Counted from the first letter of the stretch, positions 1 through 12,165 are shown. The stretch is 64,000 bases of DNA from Leptobrachium leishanense (GCA_009667805.1 CM019064.1:111016328-111080327), one strand, 5' to 3'. Numbers and translations are program-made. Notes: generated by a model not told the origin, from the sequence alone.

Positions 1-700
1 TCCCATAGGTTTCAATTTTAAAAAAAAAATCAAAATTTTTCTTAAATATTTATTCAACCATTTATTCTTTTCATTTGCAACAAAAAGCCTATTTATTTAT
101 TAGGAATTTTTTAGGAATTTTTCGAGAAAAGAAAGTTGGCGAAATTTTGGATTCTGATTTCTTCTTAAATGGCTTTTTTTTCTGTAGCAGACCTTTTTAT
201 CATTATTCATAGGACCTTATATAGTATTTACTAGCATTTCCAAGAACTATTTTTCTTTAAGAACACATTTTTAAAGTTGCGGGAGGTTTTTACCCCTGTT
301 CGGCGGCTGGTTGGCTTTTCGCAGTAGCTGGTCAGTAGTCTGTTCGATGGATCATCGGCGATTTGAGGATCGATTTGGTGATCTGTTTGGCAGGTTTTCA
401 ACATTTTTCAGTCGGTTTGCGGCTGCGTTCGTCGATTTTTCGAATCGATTTGGTGGTGTTGAGGTGGTTTTTCGAATCGATTCGGTAGTTTTGCAGCGGT
501 TTGAGGATGCGTCTAGCGGGTCAATTTAGTGCACTTCTGGGACCCTGCGGTGAATGCCAAAGTGTGGCGAATGGAGAGAGCACCGAAATGTCGGTAACAT
601 TTTGGTGAACACTTTTCCTTGGTTCCGGCGGTATAATCCAGGTTCCAGTGTGGAGAGGGTGAATAAGTGGGCTCAGAAAATGTTTTTGATATCAGTGAAA
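1..700. mobile_element. Partial MITE of the CAGGGTTATYC-type family (divergent subfamily)
   Basis: The stretch resembles the interior and 3' half of the elements at 8397-9629 and 51310-52065. It shares the 'cccataggttTcaat' block, the T-rich centre, runs of ttcggcggctggt-like words, and a closing block with 'gagagcaccgaaatgtcgg'. The left end lies outside the window and the right end is degenerate, so the limits are approximate. There is no coding capacity. The 72-codon open frame at 311-529 comes from repeated 'gattttcg' words and is not considered a gene. Confidence 0.5.
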
Positions 701-841
701 TAGACCAAGCAGCAAGACATATATAAAATAAAAAGATATAGACTTTTATTTAAATAAAGAAAGCCATATGGCAGGAATAAATCCAATTATTTTTTTCTTG
801 TGTAAAATAATACAAAAGGATCGCCAACAAAGGCTTTAAAA

Positions 842-1023
842 CAGTGTTTCCCAAACCTGTCCTCAGGACCCGCTGACACGCCAGTTTTGCCAGATATCTG
901 AAGCCCAGCACAGGTGTTATGATTTGCAGCTCAGTGATTGCAGGATTCAGTCTGCATCTCTCCAAGGTGATCTACAAAATCTGACCTGGCTGAGGGTCCC
1001 GAGGACAGGTTTGGGAAACCCTG
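842..1023. mobile_element. hAT-type MITE, 182 bp, with 8-bp target duplication
   Basis: The ends are inverted repeats, cagtgtttcccaaacctgtc and the complement of gacaggtttgggaaaccctg. The flanking 8 bp are identical: ctttaaaa at 834-841 and 1024-1031. CAG...CTG ends with 8-bp duplications are the hallmark of the hAT superfamily. The element is far too short for a transposase and would depend on one supplied in trans. Related copies lie at 3973-4288 and 23035-23117. Confidence 0.88.
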
Positions 1024-1294
1024 CTTTAAAAGGATCACCAGAATGCGTTTTCGCTGTATAGGCTTCCTCAGTGAGTGTTCTTTGAAGCAGTGCAATCTCT
1101 AAAGTCAAATTTATTTTGCTCTATAGCATATTTTTTTTTAATTGCTTGGTAGTGAAGGGGTTAAATGGGATGAGCAGAAAGCTGTCAACCTGAGCTCAGC
1201 ACATGGGTGAATTTTAACTGTTATCTATTAATTTCTGTGAAGCAGCAGAATTAGATGCACAAAATATAGTCATATTAAAAAAAATAATAAATTA

Positions 1295-1700
1295 TTAACC
1301 TCCCTGGCGGTCTATTTATTCAGCAAATTCCTTGCTGAAAGCGGTCATTTTTTTGCCCCCCCTAGCGGCATCCCGAGTGTAGCTCGGGGTTAAATTCCTA
1401 TGTTGGAAGTGGTAACCCCGAGCAACACTCGGGATGCCACGGGTTACATCACCTCTCCGTTTGTTCCCTCGGTGTCCCCAGCTGCCTCCTTCGGCGACCG
1501 CAACCTTATACTTCCTGGTTTCCTCCTCGCGAGAAGGAATCCAGGAAGTGAAACGCTGCGATCCCTGGAGGAGACTGCAGAGATCATCGAGGAGCGCACG
1601 GAGAGGTGATGTATACAGCCCGAGTGTGTCTCGGGGTTACCGCGCTCAGCGGTGAAGTTTAACCCCGAGACACACTCGAGAACACCGCCAGGGAGGTTAA
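1295..1700. mobile_element. piggyBac-like MITE flanked by TTAA
   Basis: Both ends read TTAACCTCCCTGGCGG as inverted repeats, and each includes a TTAA tetranucleotide, the target duplicated by piggyBac transposases. The interior contains further palindromic words built around 'ctcggggtta' and its complement, so the whole 406 bp can fold on itself. No transposase is present. A second copy is at 8847-9261. Membership of piggyBac is inferred from the TTAA target only. Confidence 0.82.
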
Positions 1701-2614
1701 ACATTTCTAACACTTTCTTTTTTTTAGCATATGCTTTGTATCCTGTCCTTAAATTACAAAATATATAAAGCACTATTTTATTTTGGTATTCATACTGTCA
1801 TGATTTTTTGAATAGTTAAAGGAAGGTATTTTGTACAGATTACATTGTGTTGTTTTTGGCAAGAATCGCAGTGTGATGTACATTAGATGGCACGATCTTT
1901 CTGATTGCAATACATAGATAATCTGTTTCACGCCACAATTGGGAGTACGATGATGATCTTTCATTTTTCCCGTATTGTTTCATAGCTCATGTGGGGACAG
2001 TGGGGTTTAAAGGAGAATGTAGGATACACAAGAATTTGGTTCTTGGAAATATATGAAAGAATAAAAACATCTGTTTTGCATCACAGTTCCCCAGAAGTAA
2101 ATGTTGATGAACATATTGGTACATTGTCTGTGGCCTCTTGCTTCCACATTATTTATTGTTCTCTTCAAAGTCAGCGTCTGGACTAAAAACCCTTATTGTT
2201 TGTCAATTTTAATTAAATTACCTTAATGTTTAATGCTTGTTGTTGTGAATCTCTATACATCATGCACTTTAAAGAGATTTAGCGACATGATGAAAATGAT
2301 TCTAAATAAACATATATTCAGTGTATAATATTTCAGTTTTCATCGCCTCACAATTAGATTCAGCTTGTGTTTTGATAAATGTCTGCACATCGTGCCCGTA
2401 ACGCTGTTATTCTTTAAAAACTCAAGAGCACTGCTAGCTATTGTTACATAGTTACTTTTATTTAAAAAAAAATTGCCTTTACTCACATATACTTTAATAT
2501 CGTTTCAGTAATGCGTTACACATAGGGTTTATATTCCTCTATATGGAATGCTTAAATAAATAGAGAATACATATAAATAACAAAAATATGTTATTCTCAA
2601 GGGATTATTCACTA
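1701..2614. other. No recognisable gene or repeat
   Basis: AT-rich DNA with only short open frames and no recognisable protein motif or terminal repeats. Confidence 0.5.
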
Positions 2615-3292
2615 CAGGGGATATTCAGAGAGAGTCGATCTGGCACCAAAATGTCACCGAACAGGGAATTTCCCCGTACGGTGACATTTCGGGGCCATTC
2701 AGCTATTCAGAGAGCAGGCAGTTCGCCAAATTTTGCTGCCAGCAGGTCCGGTGCCTGTTTGGAGGCAGTGAAATCCCCCATAGAGAAGTAATGGTTAATC
2801 TATTCAGAGAACACTGAACAGCAGTGAAATGTTGCCGAAGTGCCCTGCTGGTCGGTGTTTTCATTCGTCAGGTTTATTCAGACGAACCCCGTAGGCTTCA
2901 ATGTTAAAAATAGTCCTGTTTTAAACCAATATCTAATAAACCGTTTATTATTTTAATCTGCAGTATTATCATTCATAGGACCTGATATGTAAATTCCAGG
3001 CATTTTCATTCAGAATTTTTTTTGCAAAAAGCATTTCAATTTTGACACTTTCAAGCGTTTTTTTTTTTTAATCCCTTTCGTGAGCTTGTCGGCTTTTTGC
3101 GGCGGCTGGTCTGCACTGTGATCGTCAGCTTTTTCCAGCGTGTGCTGCGTGTTTTCGAAGGGTTTTCAGCGGGTGTTCGGCGGGATTGCGCGGGATTGCG
3201 GCAGGTTTGCAGCAGGTTTTCCATGCACTCCTTTGATTCCCCAAGGTGCAGGGAAGTGAGAGGAACAAGAGAGCACCGAAATGTCGGAGACA
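2615..3292. mobile_element. MITE of the CAGGGTTATYC family, decayed
   Basis: It starts with caggggatattcagagagag and contains the family blocks 'accgaacagggaatttcc', 'gaaatcccccatagagaagt' and 'ttattcagacgaaccccgtagg'. It ends in a GC-richer part with 'gtgagaggaacaaga' before the sequence becomes unrelated. The right terminal repeat is lost. The open frames in the last 250 bp are mirror images on the two strands and share no known domain. Confidence 0.6.
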
Positions 3293-3972
3293 TAACTTCC
3301 TATGCGTTGGTGTTTGACAGTGTTGGAAATACTGTGGAAAATCACCTGTATTCTAGTTCCAACAAACACCAGCATTTCAAAAATTTTAATTTCAAAGACT
3401 GCTTTATTGTGTAGCTTCTTCTGTTGTTGTCTGGATTTTAGCTTTGTGAAATGCCGGTGTTTGTCAACACTGAAATACTGGCAATTTTCAACGATATTTG
3501 CAACACCGGTGCTTAGTCAATAAGCTCTTTAGTGTTTTTACATAAAGTTAGAAGTGACAACAACAATTACGTGTATAATAACCTTTTCTAGATAGATAAC
3601 CTCTGTGAAACATATACTATTCTTCCATATACAACTCATCTGTAAAAATATGCAACAGAAATCAAATATAGTGCAATATGGTAACATTAATTGTTATATA
3701 GCTTTCCCCTTTCTTGGAACCACAACAGCTAATCGATCTTGGAATCTATGGAGCCATACAAAGCCATGCAGGACTCCTGCATGAGCTGGGTCCTGAAGGG
3801 TCAATGGGAAGGCACTGGAAATTAGCTTTACCAGGTCCCCTCGGCTTGCGGTGACAGGAGGTGGCAAATTGCAGTGTCCTTGGCACCATGAGACCAGAGG
3901 TATGCAATTTATTTAATTGGAAATCGCTCAGTGTTCTCCCAGCTACAAAGTGTAGTAGGTGTTCATTTACAG
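3293..3972. other. No recognisable gene or repeat
   Basis: About 680 bp of AT-rich background. Short open frames exist on both strands but none shows a recognisable motif. Confidence 0.45.
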
Positions 3973-4288
3973 CAGTGTGACTCAAACCTGTCCTCAGGAC
4001 CTACTGACAGGCCAGTGATTGCAGGATTCAGTGTGCATATCTCCAAGGTAATCCTTACAGTTTGGACTGTTAGAGGGTTATTCAGAGAAAGGTGAAAACC
4101 AGGAGAATGGCAGGAGAAGAGAACAATCTAGACCAAATAGACGATTTGGAAAGTGAGATAAATGGGAGAATTTTTATGGTTTGGCTATTTTGACCTAGAA
4201 TTTTTACTTTTCCAGTCATTGTCCTGAGGTTCACCTTTCTTTGTATAGACCTTTTAGTGTGTCTTGAGGACAGGTTTGGGAAACACTG
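3973..4288. mobile_element. hAT-type MITE with a nested MITE
   Basis: The ends are cagtgtgactcaaacctgtc and the complement of gacaggtttgggaaacactg, the same family as 842-1023. The flanks atttacag (3965-3972) and atttatag (4289-4296) match at 7 of 8 positions, an ageing 8-bp hAT duplication. Compared with the 182-bp copy, the body is interrupted at about 4075-4252 by a member of the small GGGYTATTCAGAG family. Confidence 0.78.
4075..4252. mobile_element. Small MITE with GGGTTATTCAGAG end, nested in the hAT MITE
   Basis: It shares most of its length with the complete copy at 4634-4815 in inverted orientation, including 'ctagaccaaata', 'tttggaaagtgagataaat' and 'ttggctattttgacctagaa'. Its right terminal repeat has decayed to 'cacctttctttgtatag'. 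Its position splits the hAT MITE, so it is the younger insertion. Confidence 0.65.
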
Positions 4289-4633
4289 ATTTATAGTAAC
4301 CTGCAGTAAACAGCCAAGCTGCATCCAAAGTTATTGGCTTGGCTGGAATAGCAGGGGAGCCATTACAGTTAATGAAGCAGTAGTTAAGTATAAAGGCCAA
4401 ACTCGTTAACAGTAATGGCTCCTTTGGAATAGGCCCATAGCTTTTATCAATGCCCTAGAAAGCCTATTTATATATTGGGCAACAAATATTTAAAGAGGGT
4501 TAACAGTAAAAATAAAGCTATTTTAGATAATAAGAGGTAATTGTGGAGTTCTAACCGAACATCCAATGACTAATGCAAGTGAAAGGAACACCACCGATAT
4601 ATTACAAGGGTGAGAAGCAATAGTAAAAATATA

Positions 4634-4815
4634 CAGGGCTATTCAGAGAGAGGTGAAAACCTTGAGAATGACTAGAGAATTGAAAATTCTAGGTCAAAAT
4701 AGTCAAACCAGAAAAAATCTCCTATTTATCTCACTTTCCAAATTGGCTATTTGGTCTAGATTGTGCTCTTCTCTTGCCAATTCTCAAGGTTTTCACCTCT
4801 CTCTGAATAGCCCTG
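4634..4815. mobile_element. Complete small MITE, 182 bp, CAGGGCTATTCAGAGAG ends
   Basis: Long inverted ends are cagggctattcagagagagg and the complement of cctctctctgaatagccctg. The interior is palindrome-like, with 'ctaggtcaaaatag' on the left and 'ctatttggtctag' on the right. Two degenerate relatives lie at 4075-4252 and 15075-15212. The flanking triplets (ata and aat) do not give a clear duplication, so the superfamily is unassigned. Confidence 0.75.
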
Positions 4816-5809
4816 AATGTAAGTAGTTTTACAATAATGAAGCCATTCTGAGCAGTTTCATTTTTGGAAAGCACATACATCATCTAAAAGAATTACAGTA
4901 AGAAATATTTTGTATGTTCGTCTGTGGCTGCTACTACTACAACTATTATGAGATTTCACAATTTCACATTCACAGGCATCAGCAAACACTTCATGCTATT
5001 ACTGCATCTTTTAAGTGATCGGTGTTTCTGGATATTGTTAGTCAGCACATGCTAAATCAACAGTCAAATATAAGTACATGCATTATGAAGATAAGAAACA
5101 CACTAATTATTGCTTCTTTTAGTCTTCCATGTATAAAGTAAATGGTAAACGTACATTCTGCATTTTTTTGGAAATTTAACTGAGATGGAAACACCATGGA
5201 CCATAGTCTATAACTCATTCAATGTTAAAAAGAATGAGCTAAAAATACTCTATAGGAGGAAAGTGCTGCTATTGGAAGATAGACTGCTTGCTTCATAATA
5301 TATGTATATAAATACGGTTCTGGGAACAAATAATAGACCACTGCAAAATTATCAGTTTCTCAGAGCACTGTACCCTGACAAAGGGGCTCTGAGCACTGAA
5401 ACATTTGTACATTCTTTTGTCTCTTTAGTATAGTATTGGTTGCGCTAGTGGACCTATTGACAGCAGCGCTGGTGGTTGTCTTTCTTGTTTATAATTCTTG
5501 TATGCACTTTTTGCCTGTGCTTGAGATGCAAAAGAGATGTCCTCTGAACTTACAAGAGCAAACAGTGACCTGGCTGCACGCAAAACACTAAATAGAGGAA
5601 ACACCACTCTCGCTATACACAATAAAATAAGAATGCCCCCAACATTCCAAAAACGTGAAAAGCTAAAAGAGAAGTAGAATGAAGTGCACGCGTGGATTTG
5701 AACAGAGTAATCTCTGTTTACAGTTACAGTTTGCTCTGTTAAATCTACATGTGCGCTTCTCTTCTCTTTTAGCCGTCCTCCCAACCTAACTCCTTGGTTG
5801 TCTGTGTTA

Positions 5810-5812
<3 letters not shown>
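4816..5812. other. No recognisable gene; one unassigned 119-codon open frame
   Basis: Mostly AT-rich background. A minus-strand open frame at 5425-5784 has one hydrophobic stretch and no motif I recognise. Its right end runs up to the TA microsatellite. It could be chance or part of an old retroelement. Confidence 0.35.

Positions 5813-5860
<48 letters not shown>
5813..5860. repeat. (TA)n microsatellite
   Basis: About 24 uninterrupted TA dinucleotides. Confidence 0.98.
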
Positions 5861-5863
<3 letters not shown>

Positions 5864-6216
5864 GGTTGAGCACCCCTTATTCAGACTGCTTGAGACCCTG
5901 AGCATTCTGGATTCTTGATACTTACGGATTTTGGAATCCAAAAGAATACAATGTTGGCAGGTAGGATGAACTCGACAGGGGAGCTGCGTTCCACTTTCTC
6001 CTGTTGTAGCACTAGCAGGTATACATGCCGAGGGACACTGAGCAGCCTTTTTCGAGGGACTTGAGGCACAGCATGTCCCACGCTGGAGCTGCACTTTGTC
6101 TCACATTCCATGGAGTGTCAGCAGGCAGCAGGACCCATTCAGACAGTCAGGGTGGTAAGTGTGTCTGAAATTTGGCAGGGTCTAAAAATTCCAGATGTGG
6201 GAGTTTTTCCTGATAA

Positions 6217-6548
6217 GGCCGAGGTCAGACAAGCGCACTAGGTGCGCCCATACTGATGTGCCTCCTGGCATCCATCGCAGAGTTGTGACGCTTCGGCGGG
6301 GCCGGTCACACACTGCAGCGCATGCACAAATTGCACGCACTACAAGCATCCGTGCAGAAAGCCTTCCTGTCAAAACGCTAGGCGTGCATTGACGGTTATG
6401 CAAAGCGCAATCCTCCATAGGAGGATCGAGCCTTGCAGCGCTGAGAGCACTAACTGCGCTCAGCAAGGTGGCCTGATGTGCGTCAGAGTGGAAGGATGTC
6501 CACTCTCTCGGACATTCCGCTCTCAAAGACGCTCGCCTGACCCCAGCC
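6217..6548. mobile_element. PIF/Harbinger-like MITE, TAA duplication
   Basis: The ends are ggccgaggtcagacaagcgc and the complement of gcctgaccccagcc. TAA flanks both sides (6214-6216 and 6549-6551). It is one of five copies in the window that share the GGCTAGGGTCAGAC-type terminus and a TWA duplication, the signature of PIF/Harbinger. The interior is GC-rich compared with its surroundings and has no transposase. Confidence 0.82.
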
Positions 6549-7213
6549 TAACGGGCTGTATGAATGCAGCTCGCCAGTTTCATCTTGGAGAACTGAATCC
6601 AGCTGAAGCAGGAACATTTTGAACAACAAGGTTGGACGGAGAATACACACAGTTCACTTTGTCTATTCTAGAATAAAAGCAGTGTTATTGTTTACTGTTG
6701 TTAACTATTGTTTGCATCACATTCCCTGGATAGACAAAGTGCACTGTAGTTTCAACAATAGTGATTTTTACTGTTCTTTGTACCTCCAGTGAATCAACCG
6801 TGCCTAGTGAAAAAACCCTTACGTGTCTACGTGTAACTCTGTATACTGCTATAAGGAATGCTTTATGTTTGGATCTAATCCAATGGCAAACAGGTGCTTT
6901 GAGCACATTAAAATAACAATGGTTAAACTTATGTTGCGTGGGAAATACTACTCTGCATCCATTAAACATGTATCTGTTTTTCATCAAACCTGCTGTTTTT
7001 TTATGAATTGCACATACTTGTATACGGCACAATGAAACAATCTAAGTTTACTAAGATGAAAATATTATGCCTGGAATCTTTTAACAAAAATATATATTTT
7101 GTTCTGTTTTGTGCGCGTACATTGCAATATATTCAACCTCATGCATTTATATCCCAAATAATATCTTTAGCACTCAAATATACACAATATTGCAGTTTTA
7201 AGTTTAGCTGTAA

Positions 7214-7531
7214 GGCTGGGGTCAGACAAGCGCACTTTCTGCGTCCGTCTGACTGCACTGTTTGCTGTAGCTTTTCAAAGGAGTCAATAGAGAACAACAC
7301 ACGGAGCATATGCACACTTTTTCACGCGCGGGCAACGAATGTTGCAATGGACGCCAAAATGACATAGACATGAAAAAGCTACATGGAAGTAGAGAAACCC
7401 CTGCATATAGCATTTTTTTCCCTTTTTGTCAACATCAGTCAAAACTAACTGACACAATGTAACCACAATCTCATCCGTTATAAAGTGCATCCGTTACTGT
7501 GCGCAATCAGTGCGCTCGTCTGACCTCAGCC
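7214..7531. mobile_element. PIF/Harbinger-like MITE, TAA duplication
   Basis: The ends are ggctggggtcagacaagcgc and the complement of gtgcgctcgtctgacctcagcc. TAA flanks both sides (7211-7213, 7532-7534). It is 318 bp long and non-coding. The interior differs from the other copies except near the ends, as is usual for MITE subfamilies. Confidence 0.85.
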
Positions 7532-7534
7532 TAA

Positions 7535-8396
7535 TATGTTGTCTAGAAATGCTCTAAAAAATAAAACACAGTTTGATTTTATAACATGCCATTGGGGAAC
7601 TGTTTGGTTTTCATTTAACAGTTACCCAATGATAGTTTCCATTATGATTGAAAACGAGAAATGTTGACTGATCCTGTCCCACGTGATTTATTGAATTTTC
7701 TTTTCACACGTCACTAAAAGTATTAAATGTCTCTGCTAATTTGGTTCTCCTGTGGTCAAGGAAATAAAGTCCCCTTTTTTCCAAATTCTTTCCCCAGGTG
7801 GTTTAATGGGCGACACCAAATCCTTGCTCAGGTATATAGTCATAATGAACATGTCTACATTGATAAATAGAATGCTAAAAATGCCCATCAAATTTATAGT
7901 AGCTGACATTTTTAAACAAGTTAAAATCTAATAACTAGTGTGTTCTTTAATTAGTGACGTCTCTTGCCTCAAATATGTCAGGGTGTACAGCAAATTGAAC
8001 TGACTCCCTCCTCTAGATCTATGTGTTTTACAATTCTTTCTGACGATCTATGTCATGCAAACATTTGGAAAAGAGGACGTGTACTGTATGTCCTATATAG
8101 GATCTCTAATAAAAATATACAAGGAAAATCTAAACCATGGAAAATGAGTAGCTCGATTTTTCAAATTACAAACTATACATAAACTACAGGGAATGAGGAG
8201 ATGTTTATAATACTCTGTGTTGGACATGTTGAGTGACTTAAGGTGAAGATCCAAAAATATTGGAATTATAATTAAATTAGAAAGAAAAAAAAACACAACT
8301 TATTTTCACACCATATACTATATTTTATCAGTATTATTAGTGATAAAGTCCTTATTTTTTTCCTTTATCACTATACCAATATATAAAATAAATATA
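7535..8396. other. No recognisable gene or repeat
   Basis: AT-rich stretch with no terminal repeats and no protein motif in any frame. Confidence 0.45.
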
Positions 8397-9629
8397 AAGG
8401 GTTATTAAATAAGTGCCGAACTTGCCATCAAATTGCACTGAACGGTGAATTTCACCGTACGGTGCAATTTCTTGCCAGCTCGGCTATTCACAAAGCTGTC
8501 AATTCACCAAATATCGGCAAATTGCCAGTGACATACTGTGCAGTTCGCCGCAGATCGATGCAATTTGGCAGCAGTGAAATTGTCCCATAGAGAAGTAATG
8601 GTTACTCTATTCGGAGAATGCCAAAATGCACCGAAATGTTGGTGAAATGCCCAGACCTTCAGTTATTCAGTTCGACAGGTTTAAACAGGCAGATCCCATA
8701 GGATTCAATGTCCAAAAATATATGCATTTTTAATTACATTTTTTTATTCAACCATTTATTCTTTTAATTTCCAACAAAACACTTTTTGTTCTCTTAGAAA
8801 TTTTTTTGGTATTTTTTTTGGAAAATTTTTTGATTCACATTTATTTTTAACCTCCCTGGCGGTGATCCCAACTGTGTCTCGGGGTTAAATTTCACCGCTG
8901 AGAGTGGTAACCCCGAGACACACTCGGGTTGTATACATTACCTTTCCGTGCGCTCCCTCGCTGATCTCTACAGCCTCCCCCGGCGATCTCGCTGTTTTAC
9001 TTCTTGGATTTCTTCTCGCGAGGAGGAAACCAGGAAGTATAAGGTCGCCGGTCGCCGGAGGAGGCAGCTGGGAACATCGAGGGAGCGCAGGGAAAGGTGA
9101 TGTATCCAGCGGCATCCTGACTGTTGCTCGGGGTTACCGCTTCCAACATAGGAATTTAACCCCGAGCCACACTCGGGATGCCGCTAGCCGGGGCAAAAAA
9201 AAAAAATTTGACCGTTTTCAGCACAGAATTTGCTGAAGAAATAGATCGCCAGGGAGGTTAATAGCGATTTTTTTTTTTTTTATTTCTGTAACAGACAGTT
9301 TATTACTTATTTAGCTTGGTGACCAGTTCTGCGACGTTCGGTGGACTGCGGCTGCATTTGGCAATCTGGTTGATAGCGGCTTTTTTAAAATAGCAGAGTA
9401 CCTTTTTTTTTTCAGTAGTTTTTGGCGATCAGTGGCTGATCGGCTTTTTTTGGCAGCGTTCGGTGGCTGATCAGCGGTATTCGGCAGTTGAGCGGCTTTT
9501 TTTGGCAGCGTTCAGTGGCTGATTGGTGGCGTTCACCGGTCAGGTCATTGGCACTTCGGCAAATCACCAAAGGGTCAGAGAACTAAAATCGGCGAAGCGC
9601 TGAAATTTCCGTGTTCTCTGAATTACCCA
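8397..9629. mobile_element. MITE of the CAGGGTTATYC-type family (divergent subfamily), interrupted
   Basis: It starts 'aagggttattaaataagtgc' and ends 'gtgttctctgaattacccat'. Between these are the family blocks 'cggtgaatttcaccg', 'catagagaagtaatggtta' and 'cagatcccataggattcaa'. The left half is separated from the GC-richer right half by a TTAA element at 8847-9261. Excluding that insertion it is about 820 bp, the length of the other copies. Confidence 0.65.
8847..9261. mobile_element. piggyBac-like MITE nested in another MITE
   Basis: The ends are TTAACCTCCCTGGCGGTGAT and the complement of atcgccagggaggttaa, with TTAA on both sides. It is the same family as 1295-1700. Internal 'cggggttaaatttcaccgct' and 'ccgagacacactcggg' blocks are shared, partly rearranged. 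It lies inside 8397-9629 and is therefore younger than that element. Confidence 0.83.
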
Positions 9630-10241
9630 TATAATAGTTTTCATTCTATTGTTTTCAGACAGTAGGTCAAATGATAAGTAACAATTAGTTATATGTATTA
9701 GTGGTTCCATTGAGTGAAGTACTGTTTATAATAAAACTTTGCAAGCAAGTGTAACCAGGTATGGGACATCCTACAATTAATTTCAAATTCCAATAAAAGT
9801 CCAACATTGTGACAGCCATTTGTTTTTCAATTCAAAGTTTCTTGAAAGGTTATTCATTAAACAGAAACAATAGCATCATGACATTTTAGCAAATGACTAA
9901 AATCCAGACGATGTGGTAAAAAAACATAAAGCAAACCAAGTATGAAATAAATGCATTTATTAGACTTGTGCACCGATTTTTTTTTCGGTTCGGTTCGATT
10001 CGTTCGTATTTTGTAAATTTTCGTTTCGGCCGATTTCCGTTCGTTTCGGTTTCGTTTAGTTTTTCGTATCTACTTTTTCGTAATTTCGGAAATTTTCGTG
10101 TTTTTCGGAACGTCTGTTCTCCTCGTTTCAAAGTGTCTATTCGTTTTGACGTAAACTAATGGTTTTTCGGATCCGATATTTCTGTCGATACGATAATTCT
10201 GTCGATACGATAATTCTGCCATTGAGATTTCTCATGTTTTA

Positions 10242-10667
10242 GGCTAGGGTCAGACTAACGCATTTTTCACGTTGTCCGTGAAAAAGTGCGTTCGAACGAA
10301 TGGACGTATTTTTTCACGGAATACGCAATAGCGGTCATACGATGCGCAGTTCCATCCGTGATTTTGTACGGATCATCAATAAAACACTTTTTGGGTCTGG
10401 ACGTTATGTTGGCCGGACATTAGCAGCGTCTGACGTCTCCTAATCACGCACACACGCCGCTAGCGGACGCAGCGCACTCTGTACGTCAGTACTAGTGGTT
10501 TCACGTTCTCGAAAAAATGCGTTTGTTTGCCGCTTGCGTTGCGCGGCCGCACTTTTGTGCGACCGTACTTCGTATATTGGCCGTCATTGCCCGGCATCTG
10601 CTGCTAGCACGGCCGTGATTAAGTGCGGCTGCACGCGCGTTCGCACTGCCTCAGTCTGACCCTAGCC
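10242..10667. mobile_element. PIF/Harbinger-like MITE inserted in a minisatellite unit
   Basis: The ends are ggctagggtcagactaacgc and the complement of gtctgaccctagcc, with TTA on both sides (10239-10241, 10668-10670). Joining the flanks gives 'catgttttacaagaag', which occurs uninterrupted at about 10795. The pre-insertion site can therefore be read from a neighbouring repeat unit. The element is 426 bp and non-coding. Confidence 0.9.
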
Positions 10668-10816
10668 TTACAAGAAGGATACATTGAGATTTCTCTTGTT
10701 TCCCAGGAAGGAAACATTGAGATTTCTCTGGTTTTCCAGGAAGGATATATTGAGATTTCTCTGGTTTTACAAGAAGGATACATTGAGATTTCTCATGTTT
10801 TACAAGAAGATTCCCA
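10668..10816. repeat. Minisatellite, about 33-bp unit
   Basis: Four or more units of the type 'ggatacattgagatttctc' plus 'tggttttacaagaa', with small variants (ttccaggaa, tttccagg). Another unit left of the MITE ends at 10241. The complement of the unit resembles the tail of the LINE fragment near 13714-13746, so the array may have grown from a LINE 3' tail. Confidence 0.85.
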
Positions 10817-11091
10817 TTGAGATGGGAATGATACAAAATTACAGAATCAGCGATATAACCAAAAAATACGTTGTCCGAAATTACTGAAATGGAACCGAAA
10901 TAAGGAATGGAGCCGAAATTACGAATGGAACGAAAATGATTTTCAATTTTACACATTTCTAGTCAATTCGAAGAATCCAAACCAAGTTTTTCGGATCTGA
11001 AAATTTTAGGAAAATCGGCTGAATCCGAATGCATGAATCGGGAAATTTAGTGAAAATTCCGAAATTCCGAAACCCGAAACGCACATCGCTA

Positions 11092-12007
11092 AAATGCAAG
11101 AATTCTTCATAATATGGGATAAAATACAGTATGTAAGGTACTAGTCTCTATTGTGGCATTGCCTGGAAATGTGCCTTTAGGTGTGAGAACATACAGATAA
11201 ATAGATCATAATAGGGGAGAAATGTAAATCATTACTGTAATCTTGGATCTAAAAGATATCTGGCCACGATGATAAAGAGTGGTAAGGAAGAAGAAGAAAA
11301 AAATGTGAAAGTCATTGATGCCTGCCTCTTAACTGCCTTCAGCTATGTACACTATTCTTTCACTACCAAGCACGTTTTGATAAAAAAAATATCATAACAT
11401 TTATTTCCAATATGGGATGCAAAAGTAAAAACTAAATGTAGAATAAAATATAAATTTTGGACAGAAGTTGTTGTTCTAAAATAGCTAAAAATTTAACTAA
11501 TGTAAATGTGCTCAATTCTAATTTTTATGTGTTGGTTTATTGTTTACAGAATTATTTCTGAAATGAGCAAATTTGAGCTCTAGATGGTATCTCTTAGCTT
11601 ACATAAGTTCACATGGGGTCTGCATTATTAGCATACAGGCAGAAATGGCCTTTGTGTCAAATACAGTAAATGTGATAAAGATAGAAAATAAAAATGGTCA
11701 GATATCCTACTGTTGGGGGTTTGTAGCGATCATAATGAGATTATTAAAATGCAGCTTCCAAACAATACCAATAGAATATAAAAATAATATCTATATGCAG
11801 TATAATGGCTATATATGGAAATTACAGTAACACCTTGTATCTGTACTATAAAAGGATTTTAAGTCATTATAAACCCCTGAATCGTAGTACTGTACAGCAG
11901 TAAGCTCTCCATGTATTCTGCCCCTCCCATGTTATTGTAATACAGCATCAAAGTTTATGAACATTGTGTTACAGTGCAGGATTGTGGCTGCTATTTACAG
12001 TTTGTTT
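11092..12007. other. No recognisable gene or repeat
   Basis: AT-rich background; short open frames without motifs. Confidence 0.45.
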
Positions 12008-12165
12008 TCCAATATTATTATTATTATCTTAATTTATTTAGTGCCAACAATTTCCGCAGCTCTTTTACAGAGGGACAGAAGTGAATTCTCACAGTGAATT
12101 TTGTTTCTCCATCGAGAACACACTAATCCTGCCTTAACAAGATATGCAAATGGAGTTTTACATGC
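12008..12165 (-). mobile_element. L2-like LINE 3' tail, minus strand
   Basis: On the minus strand the sequence reads 'gctgcggaaattgttggcac' followed by 'taaataaat' and a (TAA)n-like tail. This is the typical ending of vertebrate L2-type LINEs and matches the tails at 47450-47516 and 60420-60480. Only the 3' end is present. Confidence 0.6.

Larger units (their letters stand above)
9961..11091. mobile_element. hAT-like non-autonomous element with TAGACTTGTGCACCG end
   Basis: It begins tagacttgtgcaccgatttt, continues with T-rich 'tttcggttcggttcg' words, and ends 'cgaaacgcacatcgcta'. The same termini, with an exact 8-bp duplication, are seen in the copy at 31523-32040. Here the flanks (gcatttat and aaatgcaa) are not identical, so the insertion is older or the left end has shifted by a few bases. 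Inside lie a minisatellite and a PIF-like MITE. No transposase is present. Confidence 0.65.

Noticed and set aside
5425..5784. 119-codon minus-strand open frame as a membrane protein gene
   Set aside because: One hydrophobic stretch only, no family motif, next to a microsatellite and without any supporting context.
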